Assembly (NCBI GenBank): GCA_009746045.1
Contig: RPFO01002032.1
Span: forward strand, 1 to 31,074
From: Mesostigma viride
Lineage: Eukaryota > Streptophyta > Mesostigmatophyceae > Mesostigmatales > Mesostigmataceae
DNA: 31,074 nt
Direction: 5' to 3'
This document shows positions 1 to 9,171 of the stretch, one piece after another. The notes beneath the pieces are model-generated. The model made no database searches. It was not told the origin of the DNA and saw only the letters and a program-made list of their open reading frames with translations. Numbering within the stretch: the first letter of the stretch is position 1; each line of letters opens with the position of its first letter. The position numbers and the translations under genes were made by a program.

Positions 1-3000
1 TCCGTGGCAGCTTGGCCCAGTTTGCTACCGGCTGGCACACGTTTTCAGTGAATTTTGGGCTCCAGATTTAAATGCAACGTGCGGTTTGAGGCAGGGGAAA
101 ACATGCGTGGACGATAGGAATTATAGCACCGGCGGGCTTCAAAGTGCCGGACGGCAGGCGGTACCACCATTCCGTGGCAGCTTGGCCCAGTTTGCTACCG
201 GCTGGCACACGTTTTCAGTGAATTTTGGGCTCCAGATTTAAATGCAACGTGCGGTTTGAGGCAGGGGAAAACATGCGTGGACGATAGGAATTATAGCACC
301 GGCGGGCTTCAAAGTGCCGGACGGCAGGCGGTACCACCATTCCGTGGCAGCTTGGCCCAGTTTGCTACCGGCTGGCACACGTTTTCAGTGAATTTTGGGC
401 TCCAGATTTAAATGCAACGTGCGGTTTGAGGCAGGGGAAAACATGCGTGGACGATAGGAATTATAGCACCGGCGGGCTTCAAAGTGCCGGACGGCAGGCG
501 GTACCACCATTCCGTGGCAGCTTGGCCCAGTTTGCTACCGGCTGGCACACGTTTTCAGTGAATTTTGGGCTCCAGATTTAAATGCAACGTGCGGTTTGAG
601 GCAGGGGAAAACATGCGTGGACGATAGGAATTATAGCACCGGCGGGCTTCAAAGTGCCGGACGGCAGGCGGTACCACCATTCCGTGGCAGCTTGGCCCAG
701 TTTGCTACCGGCTGGCACACGTTTTCAGTGAATTTTGGGCTCCAGATTTAAATGCAACGTGCGGTTTGAGGCAGGGGAAAACATGCGTGGACGATAGGAA
801 TTATAGCACCGGCGGGCTTCAAAGTGCCGGACGGCAGGCGGTACCACCATTCCGTGGCAGCTTGGCCCAGTTTGCTACCGGCTGGCACACGTTTTCAGTG
901 AATTTTGGGCTCCAGATTTAAATGCAACGTGCGGTTTGAGGCAGGGGAAAACATGCGTGGACGATAGGAATTATAGCACCGGCGGGCTTCAAAGTGCCGG
1001 ACGGCAGGCGGTACCACCATTCCGTGGCAGCTTGGCCCAGTTTGCTACCGGCTGGCACACGTTTTCAGTGAATTTTGGGCTCCAGATTTAAATGCAACGT
1101 GCGGTTTGAGGCAGGGGAAAACATGCGTGGACGATAGGAATTATAGCACCGGCGGGCTTCAAAGTGCCGGACGGCAGGCGGTACCACCATTCCGTGGCAG
1201 CTTGGCCCAGTTTGCTACCGGCTGGCACACGTTTTCAGTGAATTTTGGGCTCCAGATTTAAATGCAACGTGCGGTTTGAGGCAGGGGAAAACATGCGTGG
1301 ACGATAGGAATTATAGCACCGGCGGGCTTCAAAGTGCCGGACGGCAGGCGGTACCACCATTCCGTGGCAGCTTGGCCCAGTTTGCTACCGGCTGGCACAC
1401 GTTTTCAGTGAATTTTGGGCTCCAGATTTAAATGCAACGTGCGGTTTGAGGCAGGGGAAAACATGCGTGGACGATAGGAATTATAGCACCGGCGGGCTTC
1501 AAAGTGCCGGACGGCAGGCGGTACCACCATTCCGTGGCAGCTTGGCCCAGTTTGCTACCGGCTGGCACACGTTTTCAGTGAATTTTGGGCTCCAGATTTA
1601 AATGCAACGTGCGGTTTGAGGCAGGGGAAAACATGCGTGGACGATAGGAATTATAGCACCGGCGGGCTTCAAAGTGCCGGACGGCAGGCGGTACCACCAT
1701 TCCGTGGCAGCTTGGCCCAGTTTGCTACCGGCTGGCACACGTTTTCAGTGAATTTTGGGCTCCAGATTTAAATGCAACGTGCGGTTTGAGGCAGGGGAAA
1801 ACATGCGTGGACGATAGGAATTATAGCACCGGCGGGCTTCAAAGTGCCGGACGGCAGGCGGTACCACCATTCCGTGGCAGCTTGGCCCAGTTTGCTACCG
1901 GCTGGCACACGTTTTCAGTGAATTTTGGGCTCCAGATTTAAATGCAACGTGCGGTTTGAGGCAGGGGAAAACATGCGTGGACGATAGGAATTATAGCACC
2001 GGCGGGCTTCAAAGTGCCGGACGGCAGGCGGTACCACCATTCCGTGGCAGCTTGGCCCAGTTTGCTACCGGCTGGCACACGTTTTCAGTGAATTTTGGGC
2101 TCCAGATTTAAATGCAACGTGCGGTTTGAGGCAGGGGAAAACATGCGTGGACGATAGGAATTATAGCACCGGCGGGCTTCAAAGTGCCGGACGGCAGGCG
2201 GTACCACCATTCCGTGGCAGCTTGGCCCAGTTTGCTACCGGCTGGCACACGTTTTCAGTGAATTTTGGGCTCCAGATTTAAATGCAACGTGCGGTTTGAG
2301 GCAGGGGAAAACATGCGTGGACGATAGGAATTATAGCACCGGCGGGCTTCAAAGTGCCGGACGGCAGGCGGTACCACCATTCCGTGGCAGCTTGGCCCAG
2401 TTTGCTACCGGCTGGCACACGTTTTCAGTGAATTTTGGGCTCCAGATTTAAATGCAACGTGCGGTTTGAGGCAGGGGAAAACATGCGTGGACGATAGGAA
2501 TTATAGCACCGGCGGGCTTCAAAGTGCCGGACGGCAGGCGGTACCACCATTCCGTGGCAGCTTGGCCCAGTTTGCTACCGGCTGGCACACGTTTTCAGTG
2601 AATTTTGGGCTCCAGATTTAAATGCAACGTGCGGTTTGAGGCAGGGGAAAACATGCGTGGACGATAGGAATTATAGCACCGGCGGGCTTCAAAGTGCCGG
2701 ACGGCAGGCGGTACCACCATTCCGTGGCAGCTTGGCCCAGTTTGCTACCGGCTGGCACACGTTTTCAGTGAATTTTGGGCTCCAGATTTAAATGCAACGT
2801 GCGGTTTGAGGCAGGGGAAAACATGCGTGGACGATAGGAATTATAGCACCGGCGGGCTTCAAAGTGCCGGACGGCAGGCGGTACCACCATTCCGTGGCAG
2901 CTTGGCCCAGTTTGCTACCGGCTGGCACACGTTTTCAGTGAATTTTGGGCTCCAGATTTAAATGCAACGTGCGGTTTGAGGCAGGGGAAAACATGCGTGG

Positions 3001-4250
3001 ACGATAGGAATTATAGCACCGGCGGGCTTCAAAGTGCCGGACGGCAGGCGGTACCACCATTCCGTGGCAGCTTGGCCCAGTTTGCTACCGGCTGGCACAC
3101 GTTTTCAGTGAATTTTGGGCTCCAGATTTAAATGCAACGTGCGGTTTGAGGCAGGGGAAAACATGCGTGGACGATAGGAATTATAGCACCGGCGGGCTTC
3201 AAAGTGCCGGACGGCAGGCGGTACCACCATTCCGTGGCAGCTTGGCCCAGTTTGCTACCGGCTGGCACACGTTTTCAGTGAATTTTGGGCTCCAGATTTA
3301 AATGCAACGTGCGGTTTGAGGCAGGGGAAAACATGCGTGGACGATAGGAATTATAGCACCGGCGGGCTTCAAAGTGCCGGACGGCAGGCGGTACCACCAT
3401 TCCGTGGCAGCTTGGCCCAGTTTGCTACCGGCTGGCACACGTTTTCAGTGAATTTTGGGCTCCAGATTTAAATGCAACGTGCGGTTTGAGGCAGGGGAAA
3501 ACATGCGTGGACGATAGGAATTATAGCACCGGCGGGCTTCAAAGTGCCGGACGGCAGGCGGTACCACCATTCCGTGGCAGCTTGGCCCAGTTTGCTACCG
3601 GCTGGCACACGTTTTCAGTGAATTTTGGGCTCCAGATTTAAATGCAACGTGCGGTTTGAGGCAGGGGAAAACATGCGTGGACGATAGGAATTATAGCACC
3701 GGCGGGCTTCAAAGTGCCGGACGGCAGGCGGTACCACCATTCCGTGGCAGCTTGGCCCAGTTTGCTACCGGCTGGCACACGTTTTCAGTGAATTTTGGGC
3801 TCCAGATTTAAATGCAACGTGCGGTTTGAGGCAGGGGAAAACATGCGTGGACGATAGGAATTATAGCACCGGCGGGCTTCAAAGTGCCGGACGGCAGGCG
3901 GTACCACCATTCCGTGGCAGCTTGGCCCAGTTTGCTACCGGCTGGCACACGTTTTCAGTGAATTTTGGGCTCCAGATTTAAATGCAACGTGCGGTTTGAG
4001 GCAGGGGAAAACATGCGTGGACGATAGGAATTATAGCACCGGCGGGCTTCAAAGTGCCGGACGGCAGGCGGTACCACCATTCCGTGGCAGCTTGGCCCAG
4101 TTTGCTACCGGCTGGCACACGTTTTCAGTGAATTTTGGGCTCCAGATTTAAATGCAACGTGCGGTTTGAGGCAGGGGAAAACATGCGTGGACGATAGGAA
4201 TTATAGCACCGGCGGGCTTCAAAGTGCCGGACGGCAGGCGGTACCACCAT

Positions 4251-4422
4251 TCCGTGGCAGCTTGGCCCAGTTTGCTACCGGCTGGCACACGTTTTCAGTG
4301 AATTTTGGGCTCCAGATTTAAATGCAACGTGCGGTTTGAGGCAGGGGAAAACATGCGTGGACGATAGGAATTATAGCACCGGCGGGCTTCAAAGTGCCGG
4401 ACGGCAGGCGCGGTACCACCAT
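4251..4422. repeat. Variant 172-bp satellite monomer
   Basis: This monomer has an extra CG (GCAGGCGCGGTACC where the standard has GCAGGCGGTACC), with the added bases at about 4409-4412. It is one of only two such monomers in the window. The other is the monomer split by the retrotransposon (6123-6255 plus 15676-15719), whose parts sum to 172 bp after removing the 5-bp duplication. The two variant starts, 4251 and 6123, are exactly 11 monomers apart. Confidence 0.95.
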
Positions 4423-6250
4423 TCCGTGGCAGCTTGGCCCAGTTTGCTACCGGCTGGCACACGTTTTCAGTGAATTTTGGGCTCCAGATTTAAATGCAAC
4501 GTGCGGTTTGAGGCAGGGGAAAACATGCGTGGACGATAGGAATTATAGCACCGGCGGGCTTCAAAGTGCCGGACGGCAGGCGGTACCACCATTCCGTGGC
4601 AGCTTGGCCCAGTTTGCTACCGGCTGGCACACGTTTTCAGTGAATTTTGGGCTCCAGATTTAAATGCAACGTGCGGTTTGAGGCAGGGGAAAACATGCGT
4701 GGACGATAGGAATTATAGCACCGGCGGGCTTCAAAGTGCCGGACGGCAGGCGGTACCACCATTCCGTGGCAGCTTGGCCCAGTTTGCTACCGGCTGGCAC
4801 ACGTTTTCAGTGAATTTTGGGCTCCAGATTTAAATGCAACGTGCGGTTTGAGGCAGGGGAAAACATGCGTGGACGATAGGAATTATAGCACCGGCGGGCT
4901 TCAAAGTGCCGGACGGCAGGCGGTACCACCATTCCGTGGCAGCTTGGCCCAGTTTGCTACCGGCTGGCACACGTTTTCAGTGAATTTTGGGCTCCAGATT
5001 TAAATGCAACGTGCGGTTTGAGGCAGGGGAAAACATGCGTGGACGATAGGAATTATAGCACCGGCGGGCTTCAAAGTGCCGGACGGCAGGCGGTACCACC
5101 ATTCCGTGGCAGCTTGGCCCAGTTTGCTACCGGCTGGCACACGTTTTCAGTGAATTTTGGGCTCCAGATTTAAATGCAACGTGCGGTTTGAGGCAGGGGA
5201 AAACATGCGTGGACGATAGGAATTATAGCACCGGCGGGCTTCAAAGTGCCGGACGGCAGGCGGTACCACCATTCCGTGGCAGCTTGGCCCAGTTTGCTAC
5301 CGGCTGGCACACGTTTTCAGTGAATTTTGGGCTCCAGATTTAAATGCAACGTGCGGTTTGAGGCAGGGGAAAACATGCGTGGACGATAGGAATTATAGCA
5401 CCGGCGGGCTTCAAAGTGCCGGACGGCAGGCGGTACCACCATTCCGTGGCAGCTTGGCCCAGTTTGCTACCGGCTGGCACACGTTTTCAGTGAATTTTGG
5501 GCTCCAGATTTAAATGCAACGTGCGGTTTGAGGCAGGGGAAAACATGCGTGGACGATAGGAATTATAGCACCGGCGGGCTTCAAAGTGCCGGACGGCAGG
5601 CGGTACCACCATTCCGTGGCAGCTTGGCCCAGTTTGCTACCGGCTGGCACACGTTTTCAGTGAATTTTGGGCTCCAGATTTAAATGCAACGTGCGGTTTG
5701 AGGCAGGGGAAAACATGCGTGGACGATAGGAATTATAGCACCGGCGGGCTTCAAAGTGCCGGACGGCAGGCGGTACCACCATTCCGTGGCAGCTTGGCCC
5801 AGTTTGCTACCGGCTGGCACACGTTTTCAGTGAATTTTGGGCTCCAGATTTAAATGCAACGTGCGGTTTGAGGCAGGGGAAAACATGCGTGGACGATAGG
5901 AATTATAGCACCGGCGGGCTTCAAAGTGCCGGACGGCAGGCGGTACCACCATTCCGTGGCAGCTTGGCCCAGTTTGCTACCGGCTGGCACACGTTTTCAG
6001 TGAATTTTGGGCTCCAGATTTAAATGCAACGTGCGGTTTGAGGCAGGGGAAAACATGCGTGGACGATAGGAATTATAGCACCGGCGGGCTTCAAAGTGCC
6101 GGACGGCAGGCGGTACCACCATTCCGTGGCAGCTTGGCCCAGTTTGCTACCGGCTGGCACACGTTTTCAGTGAATTTTGGGCTCCAGATTTAAATGCAAC
6201 GTGCGGTTTGAGGCAGGGGAAAACATGCGTGGACGATAGGAATTATAGCA

Positions 6251-6255
6251 CCGGC
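6251..6255. repeat. Target-site duplication, left copy (CCGGC)
   Basis: CCGGC directly precedes the TG of the left LTR and is repeated at 15676-15680 directly after the CA of the right LTR. A 5-bp duplication is usual for Ty3/gypsy integrases. In an uninterrupted monomer this CCGGC is the left arm of an imperfect inverted repeat, CCGGC-N12-GCCGG. Confidence 0.97.
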
Positions 6256-6476
6256 TGTAACGACTAAAAATGTTGTGTTTGCAACAGCCTCAGTATCAAC
6301 ATTAGCGTGAAAAGATCTTTATACCTGGGTTGGAGTCGCGACAGATAACTTCACGTCCAGAGAAGCAATGAAGATGGATCTTCAACAGTTAAGGGAATGA
6401 GTCCCCACCCTTGTTAGACACAACAGACAAGTTATATCCAAGTCGACTATCTGTTGAAGTTATAGTTGACTTTTGG

Positions 6477-6513
6477 CAAGGGTTGTTTGATTGATGAAAC
6501 AAGGAAACCCTTG
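6477..6513. repeat. Nested hairpin in the 3' LTR
   Basis: CAAGGGTT (6477-6484) pairs with AACCCTTG (6506-6513), and inside it GTTT (6485-6488) pairs with AAAC (6497-6500). The 12 potential pairs would form a stable stem with a five-base bulge. The identical structure lies at 15194-15230 in the 5' LTR. Its role is unknown. A perfect 9-bp inverted repeat, CTTCAACAG/CTGTTGAAG, also lies at 6380-6388 and 6451-6459. Confidence 0.6.
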
Positions 6514-6937
6514 AATTACACCATAGCTTTAGCTCTCACGTACGCACACATGCACGGCCGCCCCAAACAGGATAAAAGTCATCGTGCACGCAGCATCCAT
6601 CCAACCCTAACCCGGAAGGACCAATCAAAAGTGAGGATCACTCAAGATAAGATCTTAGCCTCCGAATCCTCCACACAACACAAAGCCAGCACATACGAAA
6701 TCTCAAGGACCTGGAACCAAATCCACCAGGTACAACGGTACTGCAGAGAATCTTGACTGACTAAACAACACCATGCAAAGTACCCTACGTGGATCAGGCC
6801 ACGACCAATGAGGGTAGAACAATAGATTCGACAGATCTCAGCAGGCCCAATATCTATCAGACGTCGAAGCCTCCTAACTTCTCAAATAATTGTCCTAAAG
6901 AACTCATAATAAGATTCAACAGTAGGAAAACTTTGGA

Positions 6938-6957
6938 TGTAACATTTGGTTGTTACA
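6938..6957. repeat. Terminal hairpin TGTAACA/TGTTACA of the 3' LTR
   Basis: The last 20 bp of the LTR (plus-strand right end) form a perfect 7-bp inverted repeat with a 6-nt loop. The outer arm is the LTR terminus that integrase processes, so the terminal motif is present in an extra inverted copy 13 bp inside. The same structure is at 15656-15675. Confidence 0.7.
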
Positions 6958-6971
6958 TATCTCCCCCTCAA
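6958..6971 (-). other. Polypurine tract
   Basis: On the minus strand TTGAGGGGGAGATA runs directly into the TGTAAC start of the 3' LTR. A purine run at this place is the plus-strand DNA primer in LTR elements and survives RNase H cleavage. Confidence 0.88.
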
Positions 6972-7264
6972 GACAGGAACTCCCAGTTCCTAGAAGCCAA
7001 GAAGAATAAAACAACAACCTCCACAAAACAACACAACAATAAACAGGAAGTCCACCACCTCTTGGGACAAGCAAGTGGGTTTTTACATCCCCAAAGGGCC
7101 TCCTATCTCAGTACCATCTGATCATGTCAACCCTGAATAAGACAAATTCACCCACAGATGAAATGTCATCAAGTGACTAACACACAGGCAACCATGCCTG
7201 GATAATACAACTGCAAAGCTACCATGAACTCAGAACTGTCATTGCTGGAAATCTGGACTGGACA
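6958..7264 (-). other. 3' untranslated region before the 3' LTR
   Basis: This stretch of about 300 nt between the extra ORF and the 3' LTR has no convincing coding potential on either strand. On the minus strand it is T/G-rich with TTG repeats around 7010-7050, and it ends in the polypurine tract. Confidence 0.6.
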
Positions 7265-7361
7265 TCAGAACTGGTCGCCTCCATTCTGGATCCCCACCTC
7301 ACTCCACAGCCCATCTCCAACCATCCTGGAACCCTTCACAGAGTGAACCAATCCCCCTTCT

Positions 7362-7751
7362 TCATATCCTTCCCCTCGTTCCAAACACTGGGAAATGCTC
7401 CACCATGGACACCAGATCTGGCCAGTTCCTGCTGACCTGAATATCCAAGCAGGTCTCAGCAGCCTTGCCCAACTCAGCTGAAAACCTACTGCACTGGGCA
7501 GGGTAGGACAGAGTGACCACAGCCTGTCGGAGGGGATCGAAGACCCAGCCACTGGCAGTCTTATGGCGACATAGCCAGCTGCTATAGGCCCACCACAGCT
7601 GTAGAAAGGCCTTGATAGGCCCCCACCTGGCGCCCAAGATGGGTACCAGCACCCTCAAAGGTGTGAGCCTGGCCCTCAGCTCGTTAGGGAACTTTGGTAA
7701 CTGCAGCCCCACAAAGACTGTGCTGTCCTTGCGTGGAAAACAAGACATCAC
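7362..7751 (-). CDS. Extra 3' ORF, C-terminal fragment
   Basis: This frame directly follows the main fragment, overlapping it by 4 nt, and likely continues the same protein after a one-base change near 7750. It encodes FVGLQLPKFPNELRARLTPL and a Trp/Leu-rich stretch (KAFLQLWWAYSSWLC) that is only weakly hydrophobic, then a helical, charged end (LGKAAETCLDIQ). No family is recognised. The end is uncertain: a one-base loss near 7390 would lead to a TGA at 7336-7338, while the other frame runs on to 7265. All three ends are compatible with a protein of about 420-440 residues in total. Confidence 0.45.
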   Translation of the reverse strand: MMSCFPRKDSTVFVGLQLPKFPNELRARLTPLRVLVPILGARWGPIKAFLQLWWAYSSWLCRHKTASGWVFDPLRQAVVTLSYPAQCSRFSAELGKAAETCLDIQVSRNWPDLVSMVEHFPVFGTRGRI

Positions 7752-8647
7752 AGAGCAGTTGGACGACGGGTAAGGTCAAACTCTCCCTGCTTGACAGCCT
7801 GCTCAAGTAGCTCAGTGTAGGTCTGGGAATATCCAACTGGCTTGAGCCCTGCAAAGGCGAGTCTCAGGTCACTGGGCAGAGCCTCCATCAAGTCCTGGCC
7901 CTCCACCGGCCTCATGTCAAACGAAGGCCACGGGTACACTGCAAAGACGGTGTGCATAATGTAAGCCACCATAGGTGACCCAATCTCACAGAGACTGGGG
8001 GGCAGACAGTCAAGGGCCAACTCTACCATACCCTCAGGTACTAGTTCACCCTCCTCCACCACTGTCTGATCCAATGCCTGCATGGCTGTGTACAAGGATT
8101 TACACCACTCGCACTGTCCAGGAGCACAATTACGGTGGTCCAAGAACTGCTCCACCTGTTTTGTTGGAACAGCTGACCTGGGCAAGTGTACCACCACCTT
8201 AGGGGGTGGAGGAGCCTCCGTAGGAGAGGGGACTGAGACCACCGGGGTGGGGATAGCCTCCTGAGCTACTGGAGCCTCAGAAACTGCAGGCACAGCAGAA
8301 CCCACAGTTGGAATGTGCCCAGCCCTCAAGTGTTCTGCCATCTGAGTAACCAGACCCTCCACATTAATCAACCTGGTTATCAAGGCCCCGTGACGCTGCT
8401 CGTGCCGTTGCTGATCATGTACCATACGCTGGAACAGATTGAGAAAATGGGCTTCCACAAACCCAGCGTCTTCCTGGATCGAAGGGCCCGGGCTCTGGGG
8501 CCAGCGTAGTCGTGCTGAAAGACATACGTAGCCCTCACGTCCTCTTGGGTTCGTGCAGGTGGCCTGGGTGTCCCCTCCGGATGGGAGTCGGCCATGGCTG
8601 GCAACCACAGACACAAAACACCAAAAAGAGGTGTTAGCAGTGCTCAC
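7748..8647 (-). CDS. Extra 3' ORF of unknown function, main fragment
   Basis: This long frame lies after pol, where some LTR elements carry env, but I see no signal peptide or clear membrane segment and do not recognise the family. The likely native part starts near residue 51. It then shows a helical, His/Gln/Arg-rich region (about 62-110, possible coiled coil), a Pro/Val/Ala-rich linker (about 115-160), a cysteine cluster H-x2-C-x4-C-x2-C at residues 171-182 that could bind zinc, and a more globular region to the end (for example SPMVAYIMHTVFAVYPWPSF). The first 50 residues, including the GTG start, are probably a shadow of the ATG frame at 8595. The stop at 7748 looks like another frame change, since protein-like sequence continues in the neighbouring frame. 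Confidence 0.6.
   Translation of the reverse strand: MSTANTSFWCFVSVVASHGRLPSGGDTQATCTNPRGREGYVCLSARLRWPQSPGPSIQEDAGFVEAHFLNLFQRMVHDQQRHEQRHGALITRLINVEGLVTQMAEHLRAGHIPTVGSAVPAVSEAPVAQEAIPTPVVSVPSPTEAPPPPKVVVHLPRSAVPTKQVEQFLDHRNCAPGQCEWCKSLYTAMQALDQTVVEEGELVPEGMVELALDCLPPSLCEIGSPMVAYIMHTVFAVYPWPSFDMRPVEGQDLMEALPSDLRLAFAGLKPVGYSQTYTELLEQAVKQGEFDLTRRPTAL
8380..8595 (-). CDS. Extra 3' ORF, N-terminal fragment
   Basis: The ATG at 8595 is in strong context (GCCATGG, G at -3 and +4) and lies 49 nt after the pol stop, just past a candidate splice acceptor. It opens MADSHPEGTPRPPARTQ, a polar, Pro-rich start. The frame reads plausibly to about 8520, where an apparent one-base loss in a C/G-rich stretch moves the sequence into the long frame of the next entry. 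Residues encoded below about 8510 in this frame are probably out of frame. I do not recognise the family. Confidence 0.5.
   Translation of the reverse strand: MADSHPEGTPRPPARTQEDVRATYVFQHDYAGPRARALRSRKTLGLWKPIFSICSSVWYMISNGTSSVTGP
8598..8637 (-). promoter_or_regulatory. Candidate splice acceptor before the extra 3' ORF
   Basis: On the minus strand a CTAAC branch-like motif (8633-8637) is followed by a T-rich tract and TTGCCAG, with the AG at 8598-8599. The exon would start CCATGG, placing the ATG of the extra ORF (8595) two bases inside. Branch point to AG is about 36 nt. A matching donor candidate, AGG|GTACGT, lies in the leader at 14883. Some LTR elements express a gene after pol from a spliced RNA, so this arrangement makes sense, but it is a reading by eye. 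Confidence 0.45.
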
Positions 8648-9171
8648 TGGGAGCTATGAAGGGGAGCACACCGCTCAGAGCCCATGACATACCACTCAGG
8701 CAAGGTGATACCATGACGCTGACAATACTCTAGTACAGCAGAGTGACTGTTGGTGAGATCAGACAACCACAGCCACGTAGCAGTCACCTCTAGCTCTCCC
8801 TTCCAGTGTACCTTAAACTGCAACTGTTTGGTACGACCTTTCCCCTTCACCCTGTGAGCCAACAACCGCTCCACTTCATAGATCTTCTCCCCCTCAGAAT
8901 CCAATTCATAAGGCAAAGGGGCAGACAATCTGCCTGGTAAGGTGTTGCGCCTGTACAGCTTCAGCTGGGCTAGGTGAAAAATATTATTCCTGAGCTTCCA
9001 GTGAGAAGGCACTTGGACCTGGACCACTGTACCATAGTGGAAGGTTGCCAACACTGGGTAAGGACCCAACCAGAGTGGTTGCAGTTTCCTGCATTGCTCC
9101 TTCTCAGGCAGCACTCTGTTGGCTTCCAGCAACACCAAGTCCCCAGGAGCTACAAAGGAATGACTGGCCAC
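8644..9171 (-). CDS. Pol: integrase C-terminus (GPY/F) and chromodomain
   Basis: Residues 1-73 are the integrase C-terminal region: PGDLVLLEAN, then the GPY motif in PLWLGPYPVLATF, ending in HLAQLKLY. Residues 96-153 are a chromodomain (IYEVERLLAHRV, QFKVHWKG, ATWLWLSDLTNSHSAVLEYCQRHG). In chromoviruses this domain helps integrase choose chromatin, and here it fits insertion into satellite. Of the three aromatic cage positions of HP1-type domains, Tyr98 and Trp123 are present, but the one after the KG is Glu126, so methyl-lysine binding may be altered. The apparent start is a GTG; the frame is open further upstream and really continues from the catalytic core. It ends at a normal TGA, the likely end of pol. 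Confidence 0.93.
   Translation of the reverse strand: MASHSFVAPGDLVLLEANRVLPEKEQCRKLQPLWLGPYPVLATFHYGTVVQVQVPSHWKLRNNIFHLAQLKLYRRNTLPGRLSAPLPYELDSEGEKIYEVERLLAHRVKGKGRTKQLQFKVHWKGELEVTATWLWLSDLTNSHSAVLEYCQRHGITLPEWYVMGSERCAPLHSSQ

Larger units (their letters stand above)
1..6255. repeat. 170-bp tandem satellite array, left block
   Basis: The sequence repeats head to tail with a period of exactly 170 bp. Monomers counted from the TCCGTGGCAG motif start at 1, 171, 341 and so on. There are 26 monomers up to 4422 (the last is 172 bp), ten more from 4423 to 6122, and 133 bp of a 37th monomer before the retrotransposon. By eye the monomers are identical apart from the 172-bp one. Each monomer carries an ATTTAAAT palindrome, a GGTACC palindrome, two ACCGGC sites, two TTTT runs about 12 bp apart, and many intact CpG sites. 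The length matches one nucleosome, as in many centromeric satellites. A centromeric role is inferred and not shown. No convincing gene lies here: 170 is not a multiple of 3, so frames rotate between monomers and soon hit stops. Confidence 0.98.
6256..6957 (-). repeat. 3' LTR (702 bp)
   Basis: This is the downstream LTR relative to the element's genes. It matches the 5' LTR over its whole length except for two transitions and one base in a short T run. It lies directly after the polypurine tract (minus-strand sense) and should supply the polyadenylation site. TGTAAC/GTTACA termini are intact. Confidence 0.97.

Noticed and set aside
31-60. CENP-B-box-like motif in the satellite (TTTCAGTGAATTTTGGGC)
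   Set aside because: It lacks the essential CG positions of the TTCG-N4-A-N2-CGGG core, so similarity is superficial.
4394-4663. Plus-strand open frame through the satellite (and its twin at 15664-15960)
   Set aside because: It exists only because the CG insertion changes the frame. Other monomers lack it, it starts at a non-ATG codon, and the peptide is just translated satellite.
6466-7121. Plus-strand open frames in the LTRs (also 15183-15770)
   Set aside because: They start at TTG or run over the LTR/internal or LTR/satellite boundary, show no domain, and oppose the direction of transcription.
7265-7552. Separate minus-strand gene of 95 codons
   Set aside because: Most of it overlaps the C-terminal fragment of the extra ORF in another frame. 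Only its last third could be an alternative end of that ORF.
7362-8647. Envelope gene
   Set aside because: The position fits, but no signal peptide, furin-like site or convincing membrane helix is visible. The cysteine cluster looks more like a small zinc site.
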